A DNA stretch of 64,000 nt. It comes from Enterococcus avium ATCC 14025 (lineage in GTDB: Bacteria; Bacillota; Bacilli; Lactobacillales; Enterococcaceae). Of the stretch, positions 26,767 through 35,481 are shown piece by piece (within the stretch, counting starts at the first letter, position 1; every line of letters begins with the position of its first letter). The notes under the pieces were generated by a model. The model was not told the origin of the DNA. It did no database searches and worked only from the letters and a program-made list of their open reading frames with translations. The position numbers and the translations under genes are program-made. Location: positions 897,335 to 961,334 of the forward strand of contig NZ_KE136357.1 in NCBI RefSeq assembly GCF_000406965.1. The letters are read 5' to 3'.

Positions 26767-28173
26767 ATGGATGTTTTATTAACTTGTGTTGTCGGCATAT
26801 TGGCAGTTGGTATTTTAGTGTATATGCTTCTAAAGAAAAATGATATAAAAATGACCTTACTGATCTTAGGTGTAATTTTGATGTACGTTGCTTTATTGAT
26901 GGGAAGAAAACTAGAAGTTAGCGAGACTACTGGAGCTCTTTTACTTGATCCTTTTCAAGTAATTGTCGACCAGTTTACAAATACTTTAGTCGGTCCTGGT
27001 TTTGTCATTCTAATTTTAGGGGGCTACAGTGCCTACATGAATCACATCGGCGCAAACAAAGTAACCGTTCAAGCGCTGACGAAACCTATTTCGAAAATCA
27101 AATCAATTTATATTTTAATCCCAATTGTTTTTTTGATTGGAAATTTACTATCCTTGGTTATACCCAGTGCCTCAAATTTGGCAATAATTCTATTAGCGAC
27201 GCTATACCCTGTTTTACGAACAGCGGGTATGTCACGTTTGAGTGCTGCAGCGATAATCGGTACCTCTGCAACGATCGTACCAACACCACTAGGTTCTGAT
27301 AATGTTGCAATCGCTTCGTTATTAAATGTAAACGTTACAGACTATGTTTTTAGGAGTCATGCTATTGTTTCAATTCCTACCTTATTAGCAATTGCTGTTG
27401 TTCATTATTTTTGGCAAAAGCATGAAGACATCAAGGAAAAAGAAATATTGACTTATGAAGAAGAACTTACAGCAAATGGTTCTCCAGAAACAAACATGAC
27501 GATTACATCAACCTATTCTGGTGCTAAAGCATTTATATACGGTACCTTACCGTTATTACCGATTATTTTGTTACTCTTCGTATTTGTAGCAAATATTCTT
27601 TTGGGGACCTCTTTAAACATCAGCGTACAGGTTGTCAGTTTAATCAGCTTTATGATTGCCGTGTTAGTTGAATTTACTACGCATCGTTCTGTAAATTCTG
27701 TCTTAAAAGAAACTAGCTTCTTCTTTGAAGGTATGGGTGGTGTTATGAGTATCGTTGCACTGTTAGTGGCAGCGCAAGTCTTTGTTCAAGGCCTCACCTC
27801 AATTGGTATCATCGAACTTGTTCAAAAGGCCATGGAGAATATCAGCGGTGCTGGAATCCTGTTACCAGTTATCATGGTTGCCTTTACAGCAGTGATTGTC
27901 TTATTAAGCGGTAGTGGAACAGCCCTCTTATTCGCAATGATCCCGTTAATGATTCCACTTTCTAAGGCTGCTGGAATCGATCCCGTTGCTTTATCTATTC
28001 CAATGCAACTTTCGGGTAACCTGCTACGAGCAGTTTCACCAGTTGCAGCTGTTATCCTGATTGCTGCAGGAACAACGAAACTTTCACCTATGCAAATCGT
28101 CCGAAGAACCTCAGTTCCGATGATTTTCGGGGTCGTTCTATCCTTAGTGTTATCGCTTATTTTATTTCAATAG
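26767..28173 (+). CDS. DcuC/C4-dicarboxylate-carrier family transporter
   Basis: 468 residues with about 12 membrane helices. LILGGYSAYMNHIGANKV, IPIVFLIGNLLSLVIPSASN, GTSATIVPTPLGSDNVAIAS and the GSGTALLFAMIPLMIPL re-entrant-like segment match the DcuC family. Characterised members carry C4-dicarboxylates, but the operon with a nucleoside hydrolase makes a nucleoside or related substrate plausible; that is inference. Its ribosome binding site is weak (GTGG), suggesting coupling to the hydrolase gene. Confidence 0.8.
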   Translation: MDVLLTCVVGILAVGILVYMLLKKNDIKMTLLILGVILMYVALLMGRKLEVSETTGALLLDPFQVIVDQFTNTLVGPGFVILILGGYSAYMNHIGANKVTVQALTKPISKIKSIYILIPIVFLIGNLLSLVIPSASNLAIILLATLYPVLRTAGMSRLSAAAIIGTSATIVPTPLGSDNVAIASLLNVNVTDYVFRSHAIVSIPTLLAIAVVHYFWQKHEDIKEKEILTYEEELTANGSPETNMTITSTYSGAKAFIYGTLPLLPIILLLFVFVANILLGTSLNISVQVVSLISFMIAVLVEFTTHRSVNSVLKETSFFFEGMGGVMSIVALLVAAQVFVQGLTSIGIIELVQKAMENISGAGILLPVIMVAFTAVIVLLSGSGTALLFAMIPLMIPLSKAAGIDPVALSIPMQLSGNLLRAVSPVAAVILIAAGTTKLSPMQIVRRTSVPMIFGVVLSLVLSLILFQ

Positions 28174-28177
28174 ATAA

Positions 28178-28657
28178 ATGTTCTATAGTAAAAGAATCGC
28201 TCAATTTAGTGATTATCAGAATATCCTAGCACTCATTAATGATGGAAAAAGGCAAATGACTGCAGCTGGTATTACGCAATGGGATGACTCCTATCCTAAT
28301 AGGAATGTAATCCTTCAGGATATTGAGCATCAGTAATTATGGATTTACGGAGAACATTTTGATGCTTGTGTTACCATTTCTAGAGTTGCCGGCACTACGT
28401 TTATTCAACGTTTAGTAGTAAGCTCCTCTCATCAAAGAAATGGATTGGCACGGTTTATTTTGAAAGATATTCTCCAAAAAGAAGAAAACGAGAGCGAAAT
28501 AACACAAATAAAAATTAGTACGAATACTTCAAATATCCCTATCAAAAATTTAGTAACAAGTTTGAATTTTATTCCTTGTAGAAAATATGAAATGGCTGGA
28601 CGTGAACAATTCGGTACTTTTATTGAATATGTCTATCCAATCAGTAACTGTAAATAA
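28178..28657 (+). pseudogene. GNAT acetyltransferase gene broken by one in-frame stop
   Basis: A single frame reads MFYSKRIAQFSDYQNILALI, AAGITQWDDSYPNRNVILQDIEHQ, TAA at 28334-28336, then LWIYGEHFDACVTISRVAGT, FIQRLVVSSSHQRNGLARFI and a normal C-terminus. ITQW...YP and RLVVSS..QRNGLARF are the GNAT substrate and acetyl-CoA loops. The frame is intact apart from the stop, so decay is recent or the stop could be read through or be an error. It begins 4 bases after the transporter stop, with no clear binding site of its own. Confidence 0.75.
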
Positions 28658-28701
28658 AGATTATGATACAATGCAATTATATTTATTTATGAGGAATGGT
28701 G

Positions 28702-29436
28702 ATGGAGATGCATCGTACGCCAAAGTATGTTCAAGTTTATAACCAAATTTTGTCAATGATCAAGCGGTCACAGTTTGCACCTGGTTCAAAATTGCCTTCA
28801 GAGGAAAAGTTAACCAATGATTTCAATGTAAGTCGTGTGACCTTAAGAACCGCTTTATCCCTATTAAAAGAGGATGGTGTAATTAGTAGTATTCACGGAC
28901 AAGGTCATTTTGTTAATTTTTCTGATAAACAAAAAAATGATCAAGGTATCCGTACGTTAGGTTGTCCAGTGTTAGATAGCTTGACGATACCAATTGAGCA
29001 AATTTCAGAGAAAGACGCGTATTATTTTAAAAATCCCAGTAGTGTTTTTACTGATAAATTGTTTGAAGTTAAAGATATCTCCTACTACACATTAAATGTC
29101 TGGTATAAAATTGATAACTCGAACATAGCAAATATTTTTTCAATTCTATTACCTGAAACAATCGAAAAATTTGGCTTTAATCTAGATGATAAAAATCAAA
29201 TCATTCAATTTCTAGAAAAAGATATTTATCGTGAAGTGGCTAATTCAAAGCTAACCATTAGTATCTCTTCCAGAAAACCTGATAGTTTTAGACGAAATTT
29301 CGCAGAGAACGAAAAGCTAGTTTTAATGACTGAAGATTTATATGCAACGAATGGGAAAGTTTTAGCACAAAACAAATATTACATCGCAGAAAGCTTCTTT
29401 AGAACTTCATTGGTTAGGTATCAAACGAATCATTAA
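28702..29436 (+). CDS. GntR-family (UTRA) regulator of the nucleoside genes
   Basis: 244 residues. The winged helix (about 6-72: TPKYVQVYNQILSMIKRSQF, LPSEEKLTNDFNVSRVTLRTALSLLKEDGVI, GQGHFV) is followed by a UTRA domain ending NGKVLAQNKYYIAESFFRTS. Start ATG is 6 bases after GAGGA; neighbouring ATGs two codons either side are possible. It lies last in the nucleoside hydrolase-transporter cluster and probably represses it through the AATACAAC inverted repeat at 25744. The effector is unknown. Confidence 0.87.
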   Translation: MEMHRTPKYVQVYNQILSMIKRSQFAPGSKLPSEEKLTNDFNVSRVTLRTALSLLKEDGVISSIHGQGHFVNFSDKQKNDQGIRTLGCPVLDSLTIPIEQISEKDAYYFKNPSSVFTDKLFEVKDISYYTLNVWYKIDNSNIANIFSILLPETIEKFGFNLDDKNQIIQFLEKDIYREVANSKLTISISSRKPDSFRRNFAENEKLVLMTEDLYATNGKVLAQNKYYIAESFFRTSLVRYQTNH

Positions 29437-29460
29437 TACAGAAATCACATTATAATTTTA

Positions 29461-29506
29461 AAAGACTGAAAATACTCCGTAAAAAGAGCTATTTTCAGTC
29501 TTTTTT
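29461..29506 (+). terminator. Terminator of the nucleoside cluster
   Basis: AAAGACTGAAAATA stem, long loop, TATTTTCAGTCTTTTTT. It is 24 bases past the GntR stop. Confidence 0.85.
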
Positions 29507-29644
29507 CGACTTGTTGAATTGAACTATTTTTAGAATTGTTGCTTAATAAAACGATGATTTCCAAAAGGAACAGCTTCATCATATTATGGCGGAGCTAATC
29601 GAACCGCAAATCAAGCACAGACCCACAAAATCACGGGAATAAAC

Positions 29645-29682
29645 AAAAAAGCCTTAAGAGAAATGAAAATCTCTTATGGCCT
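29645..29682 (-). terminator. Terminator after the small basic protein
   Basis: Minus-strand AAGGCCATAAGAGA/TCTCTTAAGGCTT stem with one bulge followed by TTTTTTG. It closes the GT8 transcript. Between this and the terminator at 29461 I see no gene. Confidence 0.65.
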
Positions 29683-29700
29683 TCAGGTTATACTTATTGG

Positions 29701-29877
29701 TTATTTTTTTCGTTCCTTGATTTTCTTAGTAAGAAAACCAATGACGAACACGGATAGAATTTTAAAGAGCAAGGATCGAACCGCGCTGTCTTTTTTTGCT
29801 GCATTCTTTTTGTTTGATTTATGGTATCGAGAATGATTTTTGGGGCGATCCCAAGTATTTTTAAATACGTTTACCAT
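29701..29877 (-). CDS. Small basic protein with one hydrophobic helix
   Basis: 58 residues: a very basic N-terminal half (NTWDRPKNHSRYHKSNKKN, AAKKDSAVRS) followed by LLFKILSVFVIGFLTKKIKE, a single membrane-like helix with positive flanks. The ATG has a strong GGAGGGGA site 7 bases before it, and a terminator follows, so I regard it as real despite its size. It lies 44 bases downstream of the two GT8 genes on the same strand, suggesting co-transcription. I do not recognise a family. Confidence 0.65.
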   Translation of the reverse strand: MVNVFKNTWDRPKNHSRYHKSNKKNAAKKDSAVRSLLFKILSVFVIGFLTKKIKERKK

Positions 29878-29921
29878 CGTGATTTCCCCTCCTTTTGATT
29901 TCGTTTGTGCAGTTCACCGCA

Positions 29922-30803
29922 TTAGCCAAGCTTCCTAGTTGAAGATGCTTTTGCTGCAGAAACTTCTTCTTCGTCAGTGAAGGCAGTCAACTCTTCGTAT
30001 TCTTCGTAGTATTTCTTCAATGATGAGGTAAACTCTGGGCTCCAGGGTTTCACATGTCCTGAATAATGAATAATTTTAGGATCTCTGCGGGTCTCGAAAT
30101 ATTCCTTTTCACCTTCAGGATCTGGATGCTCCACCTCACGCTTCATGATATAGCTCTGGGCATTCCATTTTGGATGAAGCTGCAGCCATTGGTCATGTAA
30201 GATTGCATTCAAGGCGTCTTGGTCATGAAATTTTAGTTTTTCAGGATTATCATGGATAAACTGCATTACTCGCTTCGTCACATTGCCAGTAAGCCATTTT
30301 TCCATATTGATCAGCATAAAGCCTGAATTAAAATACTTCGTTGAACTGCAAGCAATGTCCATTTTTTCTAAGCGATGATGAAATCCTGCATCTTCCACCG
30401 CTGCCAATGTATAATCAGACAAATCAATCTCCCAAAGTTCTGAGATATCACCTAAAGCGATCATATCACAATCTAAGTAGAGAATTCGCTCAAGGTTTTG
30501 GTCGCTGAATAATTCTGGAATAGCAATTCGATAATAGGCAGTTTCCGGAATCCGTTCACTTTCCACCGCATCTGAAAAGTATTTTTTATCGATGGTCAAG
30601 AAGTGCAGCATTGCATCATATTCTTTGAGTGTTTCACGCATCAAGCGTTTATTAGCAATACTAATCTCATCGTCGATCACATAAAAATCAAAAAGCTTCG
30701 TTGAACGATCTGTATTTTCTAAAACTGAAACGAAAAGTGCCGATACATGCTCCGCAAAGGCATCATTGCAGCTTGATACGATTGTTATTTTGTTATTTTT
30801 CAT
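29922..30803 (-). CDS. GT8-family glycosyltransferase
   Basis: 293 residues. N-terminal NKITIVSSCNDAFAEHVSAL, the DxD metal motif in ILYLDCDMIALGD, YFNSGFMLINMEKW, HDQDALNAILHD and the C-terminal KIIHYSGHVKPW are the GT8 (LgtC/GspA) set. It transfers a hexose from a UDP-sugar; acceptor is unknown, candidates being cell-wall glycans or glycoproteins. A longer frame starts inside the upstream gene; the ATG here overlaps that gene's stop as ATGA and gives the standard family N-terminus. It is related to the gene before it, a tandem duplication. Confidence 0.9.
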   Translation of the reverse strand: MKNNKITIVSSCNDAFAEHVSALFVSVLENTDRSTKLFDFYVIDDEISIANKRLMRETLKEYDAMLHFLTIDKKYFSDAVESERIPETAYYRIAIPELFSDQNLERILYLDCDMIALGDISELWEIDLSDYTLAAVEDAGFHHRLEKMDIACSSTKYFNSGFMLINMEKWLTGNVTKRVMQFIHDNPEKLKFHDQDALNAILHDQWLQLHPKWNAQSYIMKREVEHPDPEGEKEYFETRRDPKIIHYSGHVKPWSPEFTSSLKKYYEEYEELTAFTDEEEVSAAKASSTRKLG

Positions 30804-31654
30804 TTTACATTCACCGTCTTCATAAAAATACTTTTGTTCAAGTAATCCATATACTCGTCTTGATAAGGATGACCCTCCAAGGTGTTCCAAGGTTTATCAT
30901 GCCCAGTAAAATGAACGACCGCTGGATTTTTTCGTCCTGCTTCATAAGCTTGCTTATACTCCAGCGTTGGTGCTGGATGCTTATCAAAAATCAGCGAGCT
31001 TTGCATATTCCAGCGAGGATGGAATGGATGCCAATTTTCATATAAAACAGCATTCAAAGCATCTTGGTCATGGTAAATGATTTTATCTCCATGATTTTTT
31101 AAATAGTCAATGGTCTTTTCAGTGATCTGCTGTTGGTTCCATTGATCAACATCAATCACCATTACACCAGAATTGAAGTAATAATCGTCTGAGTCAATCC
31201 CTAAACGTTCTAATGCTTCCGTCTGACCAGGATCAATAATCGCGCCGATTGTTTTTCCTTCTAAACTTTGTTCATAAAGCTTTTGTACATCATCAAGGAC
31301 GAAGGTATCTGAATCAATATATAGAATTTTTCGATAATTTTTTTTCGCCAAAAGCTTTGGCATGGAGATTCTAAAATAAGCGGTCGTCGTAATATGGTCG
31401 CTTACCAAGAAATCTTCGTAGACTTTTTCATCCACCTTCACAAATTGAATAACAGCTACATCAGAAAACTTGTGTACTGTTTGAATCAATTTTTCTTTAC
31501 TAGAAACGGATAAGTCATCATCAATAACAAAGAAACGAATGGGTGTTTTTCTTGAAGTATTTTCGAGTAAGGTTGAAATCATTACACTCAGATAAGGAGC
31601 ATAATTTTCATCAGCAGCTGTGACCACGGGAATTTCCTCGATTTTCGAGATCAT
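30800..31654 (-). CDS. GT8-family glycosyltransferase
   Basis: 284 residues with the same family motifs: IPVVTAADENYAPYLSVMIS, ILYIDSDTFVLDD (DxD), YYFNSGVMVIDVDQW, YHDQDALNAVLYE and VVHFTGHDKPWN. It starts after AGGAGTGAAG. First gene of the GT8 transcript; the 295 bases before it are AT-rich with no gene, facing the divergent HAD gene. The second copy downstream probably acts in the same glycan. Confidence 0.9.
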   Translation of the reverse strand: MISKIEEIPVVTAADENYAPYLSVMISTLLENTSRKTPIRFFVIDDDLSVSSKEKLIQTVHKFSDVAVIQFVKVDEKVYEDFLVSDHITTTAYFRISMPKLLAKKNYRKILYIDSDTFVLDDVQKLYEQSLEGKTIGAIIDPGQTEALERLGIDSDDYYFNSGVMVIDVDQWNQQQITEKTIDYLKNHGDKIIYHDQDALNAVLYENWHPFHPRWNMQSSLIFDKHPAPTLEYKQAYEAGRKNPAVVHFTGHDKPWNTLEGHPYQDEYMDYLNKSIFMKTVNVK

Positions 31655-31949
31655 AAAATCTTCACTCCTATCTAATATTTTGTTCTATTAATAACATTGT
31701 TTACAAAATTCAGATTAGACCTATTAGATGGATTAAGCAAAATTTATGCTTTGATACCCCTATCATTTATTCAAAAAGTCACTTAAAACCCTAGTATTTA
31801 GCCTAATTTTCTAATTATTAATTTTTCCTAAAGTTTTTATTATAATTATTGTTTTTATTAATCAATTGAGAACTCCTGAGCGTTTAATTGTTCATTTTCA
31901 GAAAATTAGTCTACTCTTAAGTTAAATGATTAAAAAAGGACGGATATAG

Positions 31950-32762
31950 ATGAAATTGGTAGCAGTAGATCTTGATGGCACCTTACTAAACAAAGAAGGA
32001 CATGTCCCTGAAGAAAATGCCTGGGCATTAAAAAAATTCGATCAGCAAGGGGGAACAGTCGCCTTGGCTACAGGCCGATCGATTCAGTCTGCCAAGGAAG
32101 TATTTGCACAATTAAATTTGAGCGGCTACACTTTAGCTTCTAATGGTGCGTATGTAGCACGAATTGAACAGGGAGAAATTAAAGAGGTATTGAAAAATTA
32201 TACAATTATTCCCGAAACTGTAAAAACAGCCCTCTCTCTTGCCATGAAATCTGGTGTGACCGTCGTCGCTAGTCGTGCGACGCAAGATGATCGCATTTCA
32301 TTTGCACAGGATAAAAATGAAGTCAACAGTCCCTATTACGCACAATTTAACTTAAAGGAATCAAAAGCAGAAGATTTGTGGGAACAAATCGATAAAGAGG
32401 CGATCAGCTATTTCAAATTGGCCTTTACAGATAGTGACACGAGTAAATTGGTCAAACTACGCTCGCAATTAGAAATGAAACAGATCAATAGTTCTTACTC
32501 TGATAAGTATTGGTTAGAAGTGATGGCTGATGGGGTTAATAAAGGTGCGGCTCTGAAATTTTTAACGAATTATTTATCCATGGAGCTCTCAGAGGTTATT
32601 GCCTTTGGTGATCAAGAAAATGATCTAGAAATGTTGGAAATCAGCGGAAATAGTATCGCGATGGAAAATGCGGCTCCTGCCGTAAAAAAAGTCGCAGATA
32701 AGCTGACCAAGTCAAATCAAGATTCCGGCGTTGCCTTTGTTTTAAAGGAATATCTAGCTTAA
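31950..32762 (+). CDS. Cof-type HAD-superfamily hydrolase
   Basis: 270 residues. HAD motif I VDLDGTLLN (about 5-13), motif II ATGRS, a C2 cap domain in the middle (about 85-190), and motifs III/IV GAALKFL and FGDQENDLEML. Cof-type members dephosphorylate sugar phosphates, pyridoxal phosphate or flavin nucleotides; substrate cannot be read off. It is single, between a divergent GT8 gene and a convergent carbonic anhydrase gene, sharing a terminator with the latter. Confidence 0.9.
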   Translation: MKLVAVDLDGTLLNKEGHVPEENAWALKKFDQQGGTVALATGRSIQSAKEVFAQLNLSGYTLASNGAYVARIEQGEIKEVLKNYTIIPETVKTALSLAMKSGVTVVASRATQDDRISFAQDKNEVNSPYYAQFNLKESKAEDLWEQIDKEAISYFKLAFTDSDTSKLVKLRSQLEMKQINSSYSDKYWLEVMADGVNKGAALKFLTNYLSMELSEVIAFGDQENDLEMLEISGNSIAMENAAPAVKKVADKLTKSNQDSGVAFVLKEYLA

Positions 32763-32775
32763 AAATATGCATACG

Positions 32776-32809
32776 AAAGAAGTCGTTACCAATTTGGTAG
32801 CGACTTTAT
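32776..32809. terminator. Terminator between HAD and carbonic anhydrase genes
   Basis: AAGTCGTTACC-AATT-TGGTAGCGACTTT, usable from both strands; its edge touches the carbonic anhydrase stop codon. Confidence 0.7.
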
Positions 32810-33450
32810 TCGTTATAGCTGAATACTTTACGTTCATTGATCAGCTGACATTCTCGATTATTTCGTCCGTGAATATCGATGAAGCGCTGAAGCTGTTCAG
32901 CGGATACTTCTAATACATTCTTCATGACGTACCATTCTACGCCTTCAGTCAACGGCGGAGTCGTTAAAGAGCCAATGTAATGATAATAGCTTTTATTTTC
33001 GGGAATCAATTCGTCAACAGAAAAAGTTCCCTCTCCTTTTTGCTGGTCATACTGGTTCAAGATGCTTTCAAAATCAGAATTGTATTCTCCAGCCTGATAG
33101 AAGACTCCGATAACTGCCACCTCTCCACTAGGAGACTGGAAAAGAAAGTGGCCTTCCAACGGAAAACTTTTTCCATTTATACGGTGCTCGGAATCAGCAT
33201 GAAAGTGCATTTGAACAAAATGAAATAAGCGCTTATTGAATGTCGCTTCACCCACTCCCAATAGTTGCAGATTTTGTCCATTATTAAAAAATGTTGCAGT
33301 CTTATCTGAAAAATTTACTTGTATAGTTGCAAGGGTCTCATCATTGTCTTGGACCAAAGATGTTTGGATGTCGATCGGTGATTGCCGCAAACCACCCTGC
33401 GGCTGCCAGTCACCTTGATGGCAATAATCAATCAAAAATTCTGCTTTCAT
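32806..33450 (-). CDS. Alpha-type carbonic anhydrase
   Basis: 214 residues. GDWQPQGGLRQSPIDIQT, the zinc ligands in MHFHADSEH (His82, His84) and LEGHFLF (His101) with the 17-residue spacing of bacterial alpha enzymes, and YIGSLTTPPLTEGVEWYVM are diagnostic. It hydrates CO2 to bicarbonate. Most bacterial alpha enzymes are exported, yet the protein starts MKAEFLIDYCHQ with no signal peptide, so it should be cytoplasmic. The ATG follows GAGGGAT; an upstream TTG would lie on that site. Confidence 0.9.
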   Translation of the reverse strand: MKAEFLIDYCHQGDWQPQGGLRQSPIDIQTSLVQDNDETLATIQVNFSDKTATFFNNGQNLQLLGVGEATFNKRLFHFVQMHFHADSEHRINGKSFPLEGHFLFQSPSGEVAVIGVFYQAGEYNSDFESILNQYDQQKGEGTFSVDELIPENKSYYHYIGSLTTPPLTEGVEWYVMKNVLEVSAEQLQRFIDIHGRNNRECQLINERKVFSYNE

Positions 33451-33486
33451 AGAATCCCTCAATTACCTAAAATTTTTACAATAATA

Positions 33487-34416
33487 TCATTTTCCAGAAT
33501 TTTTTTCCATCCATTTGCAAATATCATGAAAAACTGTAAGTTTTTGAGCTTCATTTAGCAGTTCGTGGCGGGCATTTTCATAAAGCTTGACCGTCACCTG
33601 CTTCACACCAGCTGCTTGATAAGTCTTTGCTGCTTTCATCACGCCTTTACCGTATTCTCCGACAGGATCTTCTTTTCCAGATAAGAACAATAATGGAAGA
33701 TTTTTCGGCACCCGTTGCAGCAACTCAGGCTCCTGCGAACGAATAATCAATGAAAATAATTCGTGATAAGCGCTCAAGGTAAATAAGAATCCGCACTTCG
33801 GATCAGCTAAGTAAGCATCTACCTCTTCCGAAAGGCTGGACAGCCAATCCTTATCCGTCCGCTTATTGACAATTTTTCGATTCATATTGCCGAAAGCTAA
33901 TTGATCAATTAGTTTGCTTGGGTGCTTTTCTCCTTGAATTTTACTTAATAGTTTTGCTGAACGTTGGCCAAAACGGGCCAGCCAAGCTGGCTGCTGACCC
34001 GTTCCTACGAGAATTGCCCCATTGATCGCCTCACCGTATTCATATAGATAATTTCTTACAACGAATGAACCCATACTATGTCCTAGAAGAAAAAAAGGAA
34101 TATCAGAATACTGCTTTTTCCCCCACTGAGTTACCTGATACAAGTCCTGAACCAATCCATGTTTGATCTTTTCATCATGAAAATAACCTTGAAGTCCTTT
34201 TGGAGCAGAGACAGATGCCCCGTGACCAAGATGATCATGTCCGATCACCGCGATGTTTCGTTCATTTAAGTATTTTGCTAAGATTTCATAACGCATTAAA
34301 TGCTCTGCCATTCCGTGTGTCAGCTGAAGTACCGCCCACGGCTTCTCACAGGTCCAATGGTAGCCTTGCACTGCTGTTTTCTGATCAACAGAAAGTATTT
34401 CAAATTTTTCTAACAT
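33487..34416 (-). CDS. Alpha/beta hydrolase, lysophospholipase/monoacylglycerol lipase type
   Basis: 309 residues of the serine aminopeptidase S33/hydrolase_4 group. VLQLTHGMAEHLMRYEILAK, GHDHLGHGAS, the nucleophile elbow LLGHSMGSFV, and the C-terminal LLFLSGKEDPVGEYGKG (Asp) and ENARHELLNE (His) give a full catalytic triad. Substrate is likely a lysophospholipid or monoacylglycerol by family, unproven. The ATG preferred has AAAGGAA 6 bases upstream; another lies two codons earlier. No signal peptide. Confidence 0.88.
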   Translation of the reverse strand: MLEKFEILSVDQKTAVQGYHWTCEKPWAVLQLTHGMAEHLMRYEILAKYLNERNIAVIGHDHLGHGASVSAPKGLQGYFHDEKIKHGLVQDLYQVTQWGKKQYSDIPFFLLGHSMGSFVVRNYLYEYGEAINGAILVGTGQQPAWLARFGQRSAKLLSKIQGEKHPSKLIDQLAFGNMNRKIVNKRTDKDWLSSLSEEVDAYLADPKCGFLFTLSAYHELFSLIIRSQEPELLQRVPKNLPLLFLSGKEDPVGEYGKGVMKAAKTYQAAGVKQVTVKLYENARHELLNEAQKLTVFHDICKWMEKNSGK

Positions 34417-34557
34417 GTTCATTTCCTTTCTAAAAATCGACTAATGACTTTTCTAGTGCCATTTGATTTTATCTTCTATTTCTCTCGAATTTCCATCCTA
34501 AGTTGGAGGTAGATTTTTGAAATCATGATACACTATTGGTAAATGGAGGGAAAAAAT

Positions 34558-34926
34558 ATGTCTTGCTTAGGAAATATTATCTGGTTCATCTTTGGTGGAC
34601 TGATCGGCGGTTTGACTTGGTGTCTCGCCGGCATCTTATGGTGCATCACGATCATCGGTATCCCAATTGGTTTACAATGCTTCAAATTTGCTAGTTTAAG
34701 CTTTGCTCCGTTTGGTAAAGACATCGTTTACCACACGACTGGAGTAAACTTTATCGTCAATATTATTTGGTTGATCGTTTCAGGAGTTCCTTTGGCTTTG
34801 GGACATTTAGTCAGCGCCCTATTTTTATGTATTACGATTGTCGGTATTCCTTTTGCCGCTCAATCATTGAAACTTGCTCAACTAGCTTTGATGCCATTTG
34901 GCGCACAAATCGTTTCTGCTCGTTAA
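34558..34926 (+). CDS. YccF-domain inner membrane protein
   Basis: 122 residues with two copies of the YccF domain: IIWFIFGGLIGGLTWCLAGI + CITIIGIPIGLQCFKFASL and the second NIIWLIVSGVPLALGHLVSA + CITIVGIPFAAQSLKLAQL, each ending P(F)G. About four membrane segments. Function of the family is unknown. Start chosen after GGAGGGAAAAAT. Single gene ending at a bidirectional terminator. Confidence 0.85.
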   Translation: MSCLGNIIWFIFGGLIGGLTWCLAGILWCITIIGIPIGLQCFKFASLSFAPFGKDIVYHTTGVNFIVNIIWLIVSGVPLALGHLVSALFLCITIVGIPFAAQSLKLAQLALMPFGAQIVSAR

Positions 34927-34951
34927 ATAATATGTCCCTGACAAACACCAT

Positions 34952-34986
34952 AAAAAAGAGGAATGACAGCCGTCTTCCTCTTTTTC
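34952..34986. terminator. Terminator between yccF-like gene and small membrane gene
   Basis: AAAAAAGAGGAA(T)GAC...GTCTTCCTCTTTTTCTT hairpin between convergent genes, flush with the stop of the small membrane gene. Confidence 0.7.
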
Positions 34987-35157
34987 TTATCCAAAAATCA
35001 AGTAGATTAAGCCTGCAACTACTAATACGATATTTAACGTTACCTGGATATTCACCATTAATGGCGTTATCGTATTTTTTCTTCGTCGTGAAAGACTAAG
35101 AAAAACATTATATACGCCAACTAAAATGATGAAGACGACTAATGCAATCAGATACAA
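34987..35157 (-). CDS. Small two-helix membrane protein
   Basis: 56 residues from a TTG with AAGGAAGTG upstream: YLIALVVFIILVGVYNVFL, a basic loop SRRRKNTITP, then VNIQVTLNIVLVVAGLIYLI. Two membrane helices with a positively charged turn. A longer frame (77 residues) would start inside the intergenic spacer without a good site. I do not recognise the family. Confidence 0.55.
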   Translation of the reverse strand: MYLIALVVFIILVGVYNVFLSLSRRRKNTITPLMVNIQVTLNIVLVVAGLIYLIFG

Positions 35158-35226
35158 AAGGTCACTTCCTTTTTTGTCTGTAGTGTAACGTGAAAAAGAA
35201 TATTCAGCAAGCCTGCTCAATCAAAT

Positions 35227-35481
35227 CTAATTTAGCTGTTTAAAAAAATCACGTAACTCAGCTTTTCTTCGCTCACTTAACTCTCTTTTAGGAATATCTT
35301 GGATCGCTCCTTCCAATCCATACAAGAGATGCAGACAAGCGCCATCATCTACTAGATGTCGGATCTTTAAAAAAGCTGCCTCTGTACCCAATTTTCGCAG
35401 CTGGTCTGGTTCAACAATCCCTACCTGAGCTAACTTCTCTTCATTTATAACACCAATATTTTTCATTTCTGAGATTCTCAT
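35227..35481 (-). CDS. TfoX C-terminal-domain protein
   Basis: 84 residues consisting only of the TfoX_C helical domain: MKNIGVINEEKLAQVGIVEP, QLRKLGTEAAFLKIRHL, CLHLLYGLEGAIQDIPKREL, RKAELRDFF. In proteobacteria the full TfoX/Sxy regulates competence; the isolated domain in Firmicutes has no established role and resembles helix-hairpin-helix DNA-binding folds. The true start may be the internal ATG (MKNIG), five codons later. Confidence 0.8.
   Translation of the reverse strand: MRISEMKNIGVINEEKLAQVGIVEPDQLRKLGTEAAFLKIRHLVDDGACLHLLYGLEGAIQDIPKRELSERRKAELRDFFKQLN

Noticed and set aside
29508-29644. Possible transposase remnant
   Set aside because: Open stretches can be read, but none matches a transposase motif I recognise.
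30803-30890. 29-residue N-terminal extension of the second GT8
   Set aside because: It lies inside the upstream gene; the internal ATG overlapping the stop gives the normal family N-terminus.
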